Shown here: one piece after another, positions 21,181 through 32,170 of the stretch | Position numbering within the stretch: the stretch's first letter is position 1 | Layout: each line of letters begins with the position of its first letter | Source: Symbiodinium natans | Lineage: Eukaryota; Sar; Dinophyceae; Suessiales; Symbiodiniaceae | Assembly (NCBI GenBank): GCA_905221605.1 | Contig: CAJNDS010002390.1 | Location: 287,239 to 351,238, forward strand | Direction of reading: 5' to 3' | DNA: 64,000 nt | Notes under the pieces: model-generated | Seen by the model: the letters and a program-made list of their open reading frames with translations, nothing else | Database searches by the model: none | Told to the model about the DNA's origin: nothing | Position numbers and translations under genes: made by a program

Positions 21181-24100
21181 AATGGGCGAAAGCCTGAACA
21201 CCCAGCGACTTCGCGGCATCCAACTCACCCTTCTCCAGCAGGGCCACTGCTAGGCTGCTGATGCAGCTCAAAGTTTGCGGGTGGTTGTCGCCTAGTGTGG
21301 CCCGGCCTCAGCCACCAACGATGCCTGCAAACACTCCCCACACCAGTCCGTTTCAGCACGCTGGTCAAACTCCTGGGCGCGGGGCTCAAGCGCACAACCT
21401 TCTGTAAGACCTGCTCGGCAATGTCAGGCTTGCCCATTTCCATCACGACCGCGGCCAAACCGTGCCAAGAGTTGAGGGTGTCCGGGTGATCGTCTCCCAG
21501 TGAGGCTTGGCCTCGGCAAAGCAGGCACGAAAGACATCGCAACATGGTGCAGCCTAGCCGCATGCACCAGGAAGATGAGCTGAGGGCCGCAGGCTAACAG
21601 AGCTGAGCACGCGGCGCTTTTGCGCCACTTCCAAGTACATCGCCCCTGCCTCCTCCAGCTCGCGTTGCCTACGCAGAACGCCCGCCAAATTGTGGAGGAG
21701 GTTCAAGGTCCGCGGGTGGTCGTTGCCCAAGGCTTCGCAGCCTCGGGAAAGCTGCGGTAGCGCGCGTGCACTCGAAGAACAACCCAAACACGCATGCCAT
21801 GCCCATGCATCTCGGCGCGAGCCGCTGAAGTTGTGAATGAGCCGGTCAAGGCAATCCAGCGCAAACAACTGGCGCTGCGCACTCAACGCTAAGACGGGCC
21901 AAGCCCTCACGTCCTTTGAAACCTCAAATTATCAAACAAGTTAGGGTTTGTAAGCATGCCTGGGACGATCACCCGGAAATGCTAAGCACGCCAGCTGAGC
22001 CCGCGGCGACTCTTCAGGGCTTCCCGAAGCCTTGGTACTTGTAAAGACATCAGAAACATTATCATCTGAGACGCTTTCGGGCTGTGTCCAACAACAAAGT
22101 TAACAATACTTCCCAAGGAGGGTCTAGATACAATGCAGCAGCGGCCTCCAGATCCCCCTTGTCCTGTAGGAGCCTCGCCAAGTTGTTCATTGAAGCGATG
22201 GTGTCTAGATGGTCGTTGCCCAGTTTGGCCTTGCCTTGACAACTGCGCGAAAACAACAGCAGGCACACGAAGCCTTTCACAGCACAAATGCCCGACATGT
22301 CTAAAGCAGCTCCGCATGACGCCAGTCCTGCAAGCTGGGCCCGCGGCACTTTTGCAAGTTCTCCAGACAGAGTGGCTCCGCAGCCATCAGATCGCCCGTC
22401 GTCAGCAAGAACGCTGCCAGGGCACGATGGAAATCCAGGGTCCGCGGATTGTCCTCACCAAGCACAGCTCGGCCTCGGCAGCGCATCCATCGCCACTGAC
22501 ACACAGTTTTTGGTGCAAGCTTGGCACCAAGCCCATTGAACAAAGATGCGTGCACAGCAGCACAGCAGAGAGTATACGCCAGGTCCGAGTCGGATCTTAA
22601 AATCCAAAAGTAGAGTTCAGCACGCGCTGCACTCCAGAGCGGATGTGCTGCCCAGCAGCACAAGAAGTAGACATGTTGCCTTTTCTTTCTCGTTTGCCAC
22701 AGTCTGGCCACTTATCCGAGCAGAAAAGCCAATCTTACAAAACAGATCCCGTCTGAATTAAGACTAAGAACATCAAAAAACATACTTTAGCCCCAAGATG
22801 GAAGCAGAAAGAGGGGATGACACGCAACTGCACTAAACAAAAGGGTGTTCTCAAGCGGCACTCCCAGAGTTTGCAAAACCCCAAAGACAAAACCTGCAAG
22901 AGCTCTCCAACACACCAGGGACAAGAGAGAGCTGCTGAACCGGAGAGCCCCGTCTTCTTGCTCTCTCGAATTCAAGAATATACGGTGTCACTTACGGAAA
23001 GTTGCTGAGCCAACACACTGGTCTGTCGTCAGAAAGCCTGCGAAACTGGGAGGGAACCAAAGGCAGGGCGGGCAGGGTACAGGGCCGCCGCATGACGGGC
23101 ACCTTTTTTGTTTGGCTGCTGCTTGCGCAGGAGCTTGAGCCCATACCTTGCATAATGACATAGAATACTGGATGAGTTATGCTTTATATACTGTCCAGTA
23201 CCGCCCTACATGACAGTCGGCCCTCTGCCCCCCCAAAACCTGCACTGAGTCCTGGGCTCCTCTCCAACGCCTCTCGATACAGCGGCCCCGCGGCACCGAA
23301 GTCGCCTTTCGCGCTCAGGAGATCCGCCAAGTTCTTCATGTAGATGATGGTGTTCTCATGGTCGTCGCCCAACTTGGCACGGCCTTGGCATGATCTCAAC
23401 AACACTTCCGGCACATTCCGCCCCCCGCCCCCCCAAAGAAATGAGCCTGAAGTGCCTGGCGGAGTTGGACCAAATCCCCTGAGCCCGCGGCCTTTTTCCA
23501 GAACCGTTCGACAGAGTGGCTCCGCACCGTCCAGATCGCCCTTGGTCTCAAGGAGCCGACCCAAGTCGTTCATGGAGACGAGCGTCTCCGGATGATCGCT
23601 GCCCAGCTTGGCTTCACCTTGGATCGGGGGGGCATCCAGTCAAAAACGATTGTCAAAGCTCAGGGCGCAACCTAGATTGTGCTGAGCGGCGGCACTCCAA
23701 AGCCTGCCGATACAAGGCCTCTGCTGTGCCGAGGTCACCCTTCTCTCTGAAGAGGCGGGCACATACATTCATGGTATGGAGGGTGTCCGGATGGTCTTGA
23801 CCCAGTACTTCACAGCCTTGGCCAGATCTGGCACAGGGCCGCAGCACCCAAAAAAAGGCACCAAACCCTTCTTCCATAACCCTTGGTGAGCGGCGCTTCT
23901 GCAAAGCGAAGAGAAGCAGTGGCTCGGCATCCTTCAGTTGACCTTTGGTCATCAGGAGACCTGCCAAGTTGAAGATGTCCATGAGGGTGACCGGGTCGAC
24001 GTCGCCCCGCGTCGCCCGGCCTCAGGGAATCATAAAACCCCAAAATTGGAAGACTTCGTCCTCAGGCTCAAGGAATGGCCCGAAAGCCCAGATTTCGGGT

Positions 24101-26655
24101 CTAGAGCTTAAGGGCGTAGTTTAGGGTTTAGGGGTTCCGGGTTTAGGGGTTTAGGGCCTAAGTTTAGGGTTTTGGGTTTAGGGTTTAGGGTTTTGGGGTT
24201 TTGGGGGGGTTTTGGGTTTTGGGGTTTTGGGTTTAGGGGTTTAGGGTTTAAGACAAAAACACGGGCTGAGCCCGTGGCTTCGCTCCACGGCCTCGCGAAA
24301 CAGCGGCTCTGCTTCGTCCAGCTCGCACTTGAACTCGAGGAAAGCAGCCTCGGGGGCACCCTTAGAACACGACAGCTCGTTTTAGGGTTTAGGTTTAGGG
24401 TTTAGGGTCTAAGTTTAAGGTTTAGGGTTTAGGGTCGCCCAACTCAAAAGCAACAAAGCAGAGAATCAACCCTGGCTTGATATTTCCGATTGCTTGATCC
24501 GAACAAAAAGTCGAAGAGAACTCCGAGGTGAGTGTAGTAGCGAGGTTGGCCACGCAGGCTTGGGTGACAGTGTGGTCACCACCCAGAGCAGCTCGGCCTC
24601 GGCACTGCCAGAGTTGGTGCCAAAAGGGAGTTTGGATCAGGGCCTGGACTTGGGCCTTGTTCGAGGATTTGAGGTTTAGGGTTTTAGGCAGTTTTAGGGT
24701 TCAGGGTCTCAGGGTTGCAGGGTTTTGGGGCTTGAGAATATCGGGTTTCTTTTTGCTTGGGGGAGAGAGGGGTGGGCGCCGAATTTAGGGCTTTGGGCTG
24801 TGTAAGGCTGTAGGGTTTGGGGCTTGGGGCCTAGCCTGTGAGCACAGCTGTACACATGAAACGATGGAAGATGCTAGAGCGAATGCTTTAGTAGCGATGT
24901 GTAGGAGCACTCTGCCATGCAACAAAACCACTCCCCATCTGAGCCACTGCGTCTCAGGCTTTCCCTGAAGAGCTCCTCCGCCTCCTGGAGCTGCACACGT
25001 TTTTCGAGCCTCGTTGCTAGCTCTTGCATGCAGGCCAGGGTGTCAACGTTGTCACTTCCCCGCGTGGCATGCAGGTGCTTCAGGCGGAGTCGTAGCAGCT
25101 GCACCAGTCCGTCCGCTTCCGCCGACACGTTGTGCACTTGCCCGGCGTCATTGGCCACACGTACCACCCATACATCCCGGGCTCGGTCCACGGGCTTGCC
25201 CTTGTAGTCCTCGCCGAGGCGGACCATGCGCTCCTCACCCGTAGCCTTGTCCCGCACAAACTTTTGGTCGAGGTCGGGCCTCTGCTCGACAAAGGACTCA
25301 ACAAAAACATCTTAGAAGACCCAACCTTGAAACCGAACCTGCTTGCACGGTTGCAGAATACACAGGTCATCTGTCCAGGGACACTTTTCACAAATGACAG
25401 CCAGTGGACTGTGAAGGCTGTCCACACTTGCTGGAACCCAAGCACGGTGATAAGGGGCGGTGTACGTTGGCACTGCTACAGCACACCTTTGCTTCAGCCA
25501 CGGCACGTCTGTCGTTCAAAGATGTTGTAGGCCACAGCCCTAGGCACCAACAGCGGAATGCAGAACGACGCGCGCTCTCCCCACTCGCGTCGGACACGTT
25601 TTGCTTCGTCGTCGTTGGTGTCGCCTTCCCGGAGGATGCAACAACGAAGGCATGTGAGATGCAGCTGCCATGCATCTTTTTTTTGGCATGCTGTTTGAAA
25701 GTTTTGCCAGCAAACCTTCTTATGTCCTGCCATTTTTGGATTCTACTCTCAGAGTTGTTCGCTCCTGAAGCCCCTTGGTTCTTTTTGAATTTGGGAACAT
25801 GGGGTGTTTCCGAGAATAGGGGTACCCTTTGAGGGGGTCTACTTGGGTAATAGAAGGGATACCCCTATTTTGGGAAATACCCACATCTTTTCTGTAGGTT
25901 CATTGGGTTTCTTGCACGCTGACCAGCGGGCTCGCCTGGCCTCGCGTGGTTTTGGAAGGCGCTACAAAGACTGAGGCTGCCACGGAACGGGCTCCCATTG
26001 CTGTAGTTGTTGAGAAGAATACGGACGCGCAACGTCCAGACCTTGAGGCGACTGCTTGAAAGTTTGGACGTGCAGGTACAGATGAAGGCCCAGCAAAAAA
26101 AAAAGTCCGAGAACTCGGGGAACTGCACTACGGCTACACGATGCTGCTTGGAACGTATGCTTGCTTGCTCGGTTCGAAATCAACTGCACATCAGCGGCAG
26201 CTTGGTTGCAACAGAAACTCTTTTGAGCTCAGGGCTATCACACGCAACTAGGGTTTAGGGTTTAGGGTTTAGGGTTTGGGGTTTAGGGTAACTGATTTCG
26301 TGAATCTTGCTGCTAGCTGTTTCAGCCGCGTTGCAGCCGGCTCGTGCTGGGAGGCATACACGCCCTTGCCGAAGTGGGCACGAGACTCCTCGAGCGACGC
26401 ATAGAGCTCCGCCGTGGTCTTCCGGAGATCTGCTACGTTCCGAAACGCGCGTTCATCCGTGTAGTGGTACAGCACCATGAAGTCGTCATCATCCCCGCGT
26501 AGCAAATCCCGTAGGTCCACCGCGTGCTGCCAAACATGAACAGGGCCATCACGAGCGCTATATTTGAAGGTACGTATGTTCCCGACAAAAGCATCAAAGT
26601 ACTTTGCTCCCGCGAACAGCCTTGGAATGTTGAACCCACTGGCCCGAACTTTAAG
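21181..26655 (-). CDS. ART-like and TPR protein, multi-exon gene
   Basis: Exons in transcript order: 26655-26293, 26041-25978, 25624-25505, 25310-24948, then TPR exons 24597-24542 + 24348-24279, 24020-23895, 23816-23691, 23617-23492, 23383-23258, 22473-22348, 22234-22132 + 22030-22008, 21741-21616, 21511-21386, 21306-21181. Each of these ten TPRs totals exactly 126 coding bases (42 residues), with the boundary at the same codon (N|GC ... AG|GC). Introns are GC-AG except GT-AG at 26292, 24947 and 22131. The repeats match the kinesin light chain/nephrocystin type: LGxDHPxTL, NLAxLL, KGDLxxAE. The N-terminal region has YHYTDERAFRNV and HFGKGVYASQHEPA, reminiscent of an ADP-ribosyltransferase fold. 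Role unknown; TPRs usually bind proteins. The true start and any exons after 21181 were not found. Confidence 0.85.
22031..22131 (-). other. 101-base GT-AG intron inside a TPR
   Basis: Joining TT|GTATCT to CCAAG|GCTTCG restores 42 residues (AAAALLREALKSR); without it the repeat breaks. This and the intron at 24349-24541 are the only ones not at repeat boundaries, which suggests later insertion. Confidence 0.8.
22474..23257 (-). other. 784-base intron, longest of the gene
   Basis: I looked for a further TPR exon (an LGxDHPxT word) on the minus strand and saw none. No telomeric tract. Frames at 22546-23138 on the plus strand have no recognised domain. Confidence 0.5.
24021..24278 (-). other. 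258-base GC-AG intron with TTTAGGG tract
   Basis: Lies between two TPR exons. The plus strand shows TTTAGGG, TTTTGGG and GGGGTTTAGGG words at 24114-24254, filling over half the intron. Confidence 0.8.
24349..24541 (-). other. 193-base intron splitting a TPR, with TTTAGGG tract
   Basis: Splitting the repeat at CTC|GCTAC and CCGAG|GCTGC restores exactly 42 residues (NLAAFLEFKCELDEAEPLFR). The intron therefore really is removed, and the TTTAGGG tract at 24381-24436 lies inside it. Confidence 0.8.
24948..25310 (-). CDS. linker exon with the first TPR
   Basis: Begins after CTAAG| and reads VFVESFVEQRPDLDQKFVRD, then a linker containing GEDYKGKPVDRARDVWVVRV, and ends with a diverged TPR (DNVDTLACMQELATRLEK, EAEELFRESLRRS). 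The donor A|GTGGCTC falls at the same TPR codon as in the downstream exons, which supports the model. Confidence 0.75.
25505..25624 (-). CDS. 120-base exon, FCIPLLVPRAVAYNIFERQ segment
   Basis: Starts at AAG|GCGACACC and ends at ACGT|GCCG. The product reads DTNDDEAKRVRREWGERASF then CIPLLVPRAVAYNIFERQT. Phase 1 on both sides joins it to its neighbours without a frame break. Confidence 0.65.
25625..25977 (-). other. 353-base intron with fold-back of family B
   Basis: GC-AG intron by the model. It contains the fold-back at 25802-25882 and otherwise unique sequence, showing that this element family tolerates or prefers intronic positions. Confidence 0.6.
25802..25882. mobile_element. fold-back element, family B, intronic copy
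   Basis: The left arm is GGGTGTTTCCGAGAATAGGG then GTACCC. The right arm on the other strand is GGGTATTTCCCAAAATAGGG then GTATCCC. The arms are about 26 bases with four or five mismatches around a centre of about 28 bp. Confidence 0.75.
25978..26041 (-). CDS. 64-base exon, RILLNNYSNG segment
   Basis: Encodes VWTLRVRILLNNYSNGSPFRG plus one base of the next codon. The phases fit the exons on either side (phase 0 in, phase 1 out, donor A|GC). Confidence 0.65.
26042..26292 (-). other. 251-base GT-AG intron with telomeric tract at the donor
   Basis: In transcript sense the intron begins GTTACCCTAAACCCCAAAC and holds about five telomeric repeats (26251-26290 on the plus strand as TTTAGGG) before unique sequence and CTCAAG at the acceptor. 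Confidence 0.7.
26293..26655 (-). CDS. exon with ART-like N-terminal region
   Basis: The open frame reads on from LKVRASGFNIPRLF through WQHAVDLRDLLRGDDDDF, VLYHYTDERAF and HFGKGVYASQHEPA to ARFTKS. The acceptor is taken at CTGCCAG|CTTAAAG because an in-frame stop lies about 45 bases upstream; a longer exon beginning just after that stop cannot be excluded. The donor is TCA|GTTACCC, and the next bases are CCCTAAACC, so a telomeric tract begins inside the 5' splice site region. The YHYT and FGKGVYA pair suggests an ART-like fold by analogy with PARP/ART cores, but I cannot assign a catalytic triad. Confidence 0.65.
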
Positions 26656-28143
26656 CTGGCAGTTCCCACGTTCATCAAATGGTTATCAAATCTAAAAGGG
26701 TGCTAAAAGATGCGTCCTGCATGGCCTGACAAGAAGCTCCCCACGACAGTAGATGCTTGCAAAGTACTGCGATAGCACCTGGCAAAAGTAGACGCGCCGA
26801 TCGTGTTCACTCTTAACACTGAGGTCTCGACAGCAATGTTTCAGCCTTGACAGCCTCTTTGGATTAGGGCTGCGTTTGCCGAGGTGAAACCCCATCATCT
26901 CGCATCCAAACCATCACTGCAAGGCGCTTGATGGATGGGTTCGCGTTGCTTTGGGCTTGACTGTGGCGACGCTTTCACTTGCCTTAACCTGTAGCAAAGG
27001 CCGCAGCGCACCTGCTAGTTGGCCGTCGCCAGGTTTGGTTCTCCCTTTCACCCCCCCTGATAGGGGTATACACTCGGAACAAGATCGGAGACGCAGCCTG
27101 ATTCGCCTTTTCACGCTACGGCGTCGCAGGCTCTGGCGTTTACCCTTCCGACGTACGCATCTTTGCTCACCTGGACCACCCCGTTCAACTACGAAACGTC
27201 ACTCATCAGCCCGGCGATCAGCTGCACTCAAGCGAACGATCAGGAGGAGCCAAGTTGAGTTGAGCCCGAAATGCCCCTGTAAATGAATTGCTTGAACTTG
27301 TGACTGACTGGACGCGTTCACTTAATTCACTTTGTTGAGCTCACCTTATTCGCTCTCATTATATCGCGCTCCAGGAATGATAGCGAAGAAAAGGCCGCGA
27401 AACATTCTGACAAAGCAAAAACTTGCGGATGTACTTGCTCAAGGCTTCTGGTGCTTTGGGCCTAAGAGCAACAGAAAAGCATCAAGCAACCTCCATGTCT
27501 AGACCTGCAGAGGAGAGACCTCAACACTTACAGGTTCAGGGATCTTGGCTGTGAAGCTGTCGGGCCTTAGACCCTCAACAGCCGCAGTGTTCCGGGGCCT
27601 GGGGCGAAGGCGCCTGCTTGCAAGGCTTCGGCCATCGACCTCGGCCTTGGAGTAGTGTTGGCGCCCGGTTGGAAGCCTGGCAATGAGGATTATAGGTTGA
27701 GGGCTTGGGACTCGTCTACGTTGCGCATGTGTTTTCCGAGCGTTCCGGTATTTTGGGGCCCGGGCAGTAGCTTAAGGACATGTCCGAATGAACTCGGGTA
27801 TGTTTTGCAAATACCTTTGGGTTTCCCAATGACACGGCCTCGCCGCGACATGATCTCTGCAGGGGCCACGGCCAGCTGATACCAGAAGCATCAAGCGCAA
27901 AAACATAAACAAGAAAAAACAAGAACCTAGACAAACAGCGAGCATAAGAAAATGCTGTCTGTCCTCAAATGCTCTAAGCCCGAAACCATTTCAATGACAG
28001 GATCATACTTGCTTCTGCCGATGCGACATGCCTAACGAAATCGGATGGCATTGCTCGACTTTCCTGTCCCTAAACCCTACGAGTAAAAAACCCTAAACCC
28101 TAAACCCCTAGACCATAGACCCTAGACCCGAAACCCCCAACTC

Positions 28144-28200
28144 TAGACCCTAGACCCTAGACCTTAGACCCTAGACCCTAGACCCTATAGACCTCAGACC
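28144..28200 (-). repeat. CCCTAGA heptamer array
   Basis: About eight copies of CCCTAGA with an interruption, following ordinary CCCTAAA words: a single-base variant of the telomere repeat amplified as a block. Similar CCCTAGA runs are at about 57290-57320 and 57660-57672. Confidence 0.8.
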
Positions 28201-28481
28201 TCAAATTGCGCAGCTGCACACGAAAAACGGGCCTCGGTGCGTTCTGCTTGCGTGCTCGCCACCTCCCGTGATTTTATTGGTTTCGATGGGTTTCTCCGGG
28301 TTTTTTGTTACGGGTTTTTGGGATTTCTGAGACCCTGGCGACACTCCCTCCACACTCTACAATTCACATACAGTTATTAGGTGAGCACCAGGGCCTCCGC
28401 CCGTGCAGCCGTGCTCTCCTTTGTCTGGACAAGGCAACGAAAAACGTGACGGACTCGACTGGTTCAAGCCACACTACGGAT

Positions 28482-28552
28482 TGCTTAAGAACCCCCCCAA
28501 AAAAGTACAAAACATAGGGATTAATAGTTTTTGGGGGGAGGTTCTTAAGCAA
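28482..28552. mobile_element. hairpin element, family E
   Basis: The left arm is TTGCTTAAGAACCCCCCCAA and the right arm on the other strand is TTGCTTAAGAACCTCCCCCC: near-perfect inverted arms of about 24 bases around a loop of about 22. One arm with its flank, CCTACTATTTTGCTTAAGAA, recurs at about 38531-38550. Confidence 0.75.
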
Positions 28553-31518
28553 ATAGTAGGACATCACGATGATAACCTCTCGTAGCCTTGCATGCTCGGG
28601 TGCCATCTGGCCGAAGGTCGCAACTAAGACTGCAGCACATTGCAGCACTGAGGGCCGAGCGCAGCATCCCATGGTCAGGAGCGGCTGTGGCCTCTCGCTT
28701 TCAGCCAAAGCTGCGGTGGGTTTGCGTCCACGCTCTTGGTCTAAGGGTGCAACTAAGTTCAGTTCTCTTGCTGTGCTGCTCTGCTTGCTGCCTTGCGCAA
28801 CCCTGCCGCCGCGAGCACAAAGCCAAAGCCGGAACAAGGATCAAACCGCACCTACAGCTTCAGCTCCAAAAGTTTCTGGGTCGTGGCACGGGGGGGCTGT
28901 GAGGCATCTTGTTGAATTTCCATGTGTAGTGTCTTTTCGGCTGGCTCTGCGGTCGCGGCCAAGTGAAAGGCTTGCAGTTGAGTTGCTTCTTCAGGGCTTG
29001 TCGATCCGAGATGTCTCCTCAGCCACCGGAACACAAATCCACAACGATGGAAAGCGACAGAAGACTGGAGACGTTGCGGACATGCCAAGCTTCAATAGGG
29101 GCCAAGCTCTGTGAATACAACAGGGTCGGACCACTCGGGCCCAATATACCTTTACACAACTTGGCTCGCAAAGCCCTGCTACTTATAGCACGTGCCAGCG
29201 CTTTGGTCAGTCGTAAAAGGCGCTTGCGAGGGCTTTGCGTCAGACTTTGCACACTCTGTCTTCCCACAAGCTTCGCCTTGCGGCGAACATCATCTCCAGA
29301 ATCGCCACCAACGATCTGCGCGGCGAAACCGCGCACCCCCGGCAACAAGCAAGAAAAACGATCCACTCCCTGCAAATCTGCGGACCCAAATTGGACCCGC
29401 ACGCAGCAACATGCAGACCCAGAAACGACATTGAAGCACCATCGCACGGAATGACAGACGAGTTCGCAGAGGGGAACCAGAAGACACAACGCTTCCAGAA
29501 GATGACGCTGTACGACGACGCAGGCAAATCGACACTATCAAAACCCGGAGGCAGAACCAGCACGTGATCTTCACAAATAACGTCACCATGATGGATGTCA
29601 TCACCCTCATCTCGCTCATCACCAGAGGCAACATCTATCACCACGGTCTCATCACGGCATTCGCCAACGGCTTCCAGGACCCACAAAACCAGCGGCCTGA
29701 CGGAGCAGGGGTCTGCGACGGGTTCACACAAGCATCGATCAGAAACGTCCAAAAGCGTGCAGTCGCAGCCTTCACTGGTTCAGTCAAAACGCCACCATGC
29801 AATACACAAACTCATCGAACGCAGGACGACATACAGGGCGGGAAGAGCAGCGTGTCCCAGAAGCCCTGCTCCGAAATGAGGCATAATTTCGACACGCCGA
29901 GTGAGCTAGATTTGCGACCTGCCCATCAAGGAACGCTGCGCCGGCACCTCCAAGCAAAACAAAAAGTTGCAACATCCCCTTCAATGGAGCGCAGCATTAA
30001 AAGCAAAGGCCAAACAGAAAAAGGTTTCCAGTTCAACTCTCGCAATTCGGCAAAAATTTATTCTCCACTGAAGGGCCGGTAGCTTTGTGGATTCTGGGGC
30101 GCGAAGCCTCCAGAAGCTTCCAGAAGCCTCCAGACTCCAGAGCGGCAAAACAACGTCTTTGCGGGCTGTGGCGAACTCGCTGAGCCTCAAAAGCCTCCAG
30201 ATGGTTTCAGGGGCCTCCAAACTCTTCAGCCGGGCCCTCAGAAGCTTCCAAAGTCTGCAGCCACGGCAAAACCACGTCTGCTACTTGCACTTTGAAACCA
30301 ACCAGGCACGAACATCAATGAAAAAAAGATGCTGGGAACAAAGATATATTAAATTGATGAATTTACAATTCCAGGCGCACTGTGACACATAAAATTGCGC
30401 GCAAATTTTTTCAAATGGATCGACAAAAGACAAAACCGAAATTCTTGTTGTTTGACGAATATTCTCAGCGAAATAAGCTGAAAACAAGATGAGCCTTACT
30501 GACTTTTTGCAACTCAATCAACCAAACTGATCTGGCTCAAAAAATCAAAAAAATCAACATCAAAAACACCATACAAAAAACACACGCTCAACGTGAAAAA
30601 ACAAAGTTTTTTGTTGCAAAACTCGTTTTAAATATTCTAATTTAAAAATTCGTGCATGCCATCTTGTCAGTCAGAATGGAAGTCAAAAATATTTTTCGAA
30701 CAAGAAGAAAAAAACATGTTATGGTGTTTTAGAAAACAAAAATCAATTTTCTGAAAATATAATTTCTTTGTAAAGACTTTGAGAAAACAGGTTGAGACCT
30801 TTTTTTTTGAACCGTCGCCTCTTTACTACATCAGCAGCGCAGTAGGTCGTCCTTGTGGGTCTCAACACTAGAGGTGAGACAGTCGCAGGCGCGAAAACCG
30901 AAACAAGCACACACCAAAAACACCACCAAACACAACCACAAAAACCCGCAGCAACCCGCCAAAACCAAAAGCGCCAAACGTCAAACTGTACAAGCCAGCG
31001 AGTGAAAAAGAAGTCGTGACTACAAAGAAGCAACCGCTAGCGCAGAGGCCCTTATTGCAAGACAACTTAACGCACGGCCAGCATGGTGAGACCAATGCAA
31101 ACAAGAACCTACCTGCACCAATCACTCAGCAGCCCGTCCCAAAGCAATGCTGCGCCACGACTGGTACAGACATTAAGCGAAAGTATGGGTAGGCCGTAAG
31201 GCAAGGAACCTCCGTCACCTAAACTGCTCAACGCGTCCGTAGAGACAGTCCCCACACAAGCGCCAGGGCCGTAGCAATAGCACTCAGGACTCCATTGTGG
31301 TTGGCAAGAAAGTTGCAAGCACACGCAGGCCTTGCAAGAGGCCATATTGTTACAGCCCCGCGCAGCGGCTGATTTTTGAGACGGCGCAAGAGCCCCAAAG
31401 GCTGCTGTTTGGCTACCGGGAGCCTATCGGCTTGGCGTGCTAGCCTGGTGCAGTTTAAGGCCCAAGGCTGCTTAACGGTCTGCAGCCAACCGCGCGTCAA
31501 GTGTGAGTAGCAGCGCCT

Positions 31519-32170
31519 GTGGAAGCAGACATGGAACTGCTAAGGCATGCTGCGAAGTACCTGAAAGGAACACCCGACGTGTCGCTGATACACAAGAAGA
31601 GCTACCCAGGAAGAAGTTTCATCGAAGAGCGAAATGAGAGAAAAGATGAAGAAGTCGAGAGAAATGTCTATGAGCAAGAGTCACTGTTGGAGATAGTGAC
31701 GGATTCCGATTGGGCAGCCGACAGAGAGTCGAGGCAAAGTGTGTCGTGTGGAGCGATCATGCTGAATGGAAATCTGATTCATTTTCAGAGCAAGCGGCAG
31801 AAGAGCATAGCTCTCAGCTCATGCGAAGCAGAGACTATCGCCGCAACGTCAATACTTTCTGAAGGAGTGTTTCTAAAGGCACTGTTAACGAGACGAGAAT
31901 CCTCGGAAAAGAACCAAAGATGGTAATGTTCGAGACAACTGATTGCTCGGAAAGGACTGGGGAAAGCCCGTCATCTCGACGTTGATCTGTTATGGATCCA
32001 GAGTATCCCGAGGTTGATCATCAAAGCGATCAAAGGCAAGGACAACCCAGCTGATCTGGGAACAAAGAGTCTAAGCAAAGACAAAATCCGAAAGTACATG
32101 ACAAGCCTCGGATATGTAGGAGAGTTTGTGGACCAAGAAGAAGTTGAAAGGAATGTACAAGTGCGAAGAA
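31519..32170 (+). pseudogene. copia-type RNase H fragment
   Basis: Encodes the C-terminal part of a Ty1/copia polyprotein: LLRHAAKYLKGTPDVSLIH, then RNase H with VTDSDWAADRESRQSVSCGA, LNGNLIHFQSKRQKSIALSS and SSCEAETIAA, then KARHLDVDLLWIQ and KGKDNPADLGTKSLSK. The frame is lost at about 31890, regained by about 31945, and a TAA is at 31924-31926, so a few residues are missing between TTDCS and the RKGLGKARHL segment. Upstream of about 31500 no integrase or RT is present: the copy is 5'-truncated. Inactive remnant. Confidence 0.8.

Larger units (their letters stand above)
26656..31500. other. unassigned stretch upstream of the TPR gene
   Basis: Several frames of 100-180 codons overlap on both strands at 28364-30082 without recognisable domains. 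CCCTAAA words at 28071-28115 pass into a CCCTAGA heptamer array (28144-28200). A hairpin element is at 28482-28552. About 30107-30260 contains two diverged copies of a CCTCCAGA...GGCAAAACMACGTCT segment. 30300-30800 is AT-rich with no feature I can name. Upstream exons of the TPR gene may lie here but could not be identified. Confidence 0.45.

Noticed and set aside
22474-23257. A missing TPR exon in the longest intron
   Set aside because: Searched by eye on the minus strand for LGxDHPxT and the AG|GC start; none seen.
26293-26655. ART-like region as a toxin domain
   Set aside because: Only two short motif resemblances, no catalytic triad assigned, no secretion signal, and linked to a TPR array typical of cytosolic scaffolds.
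28364-30082. Overlapping 100-180 codon frames as host genes
   Set aside because: Both strands are open over the same stretches, no domain recognised, and no exon pattern like that of the TPR gene.
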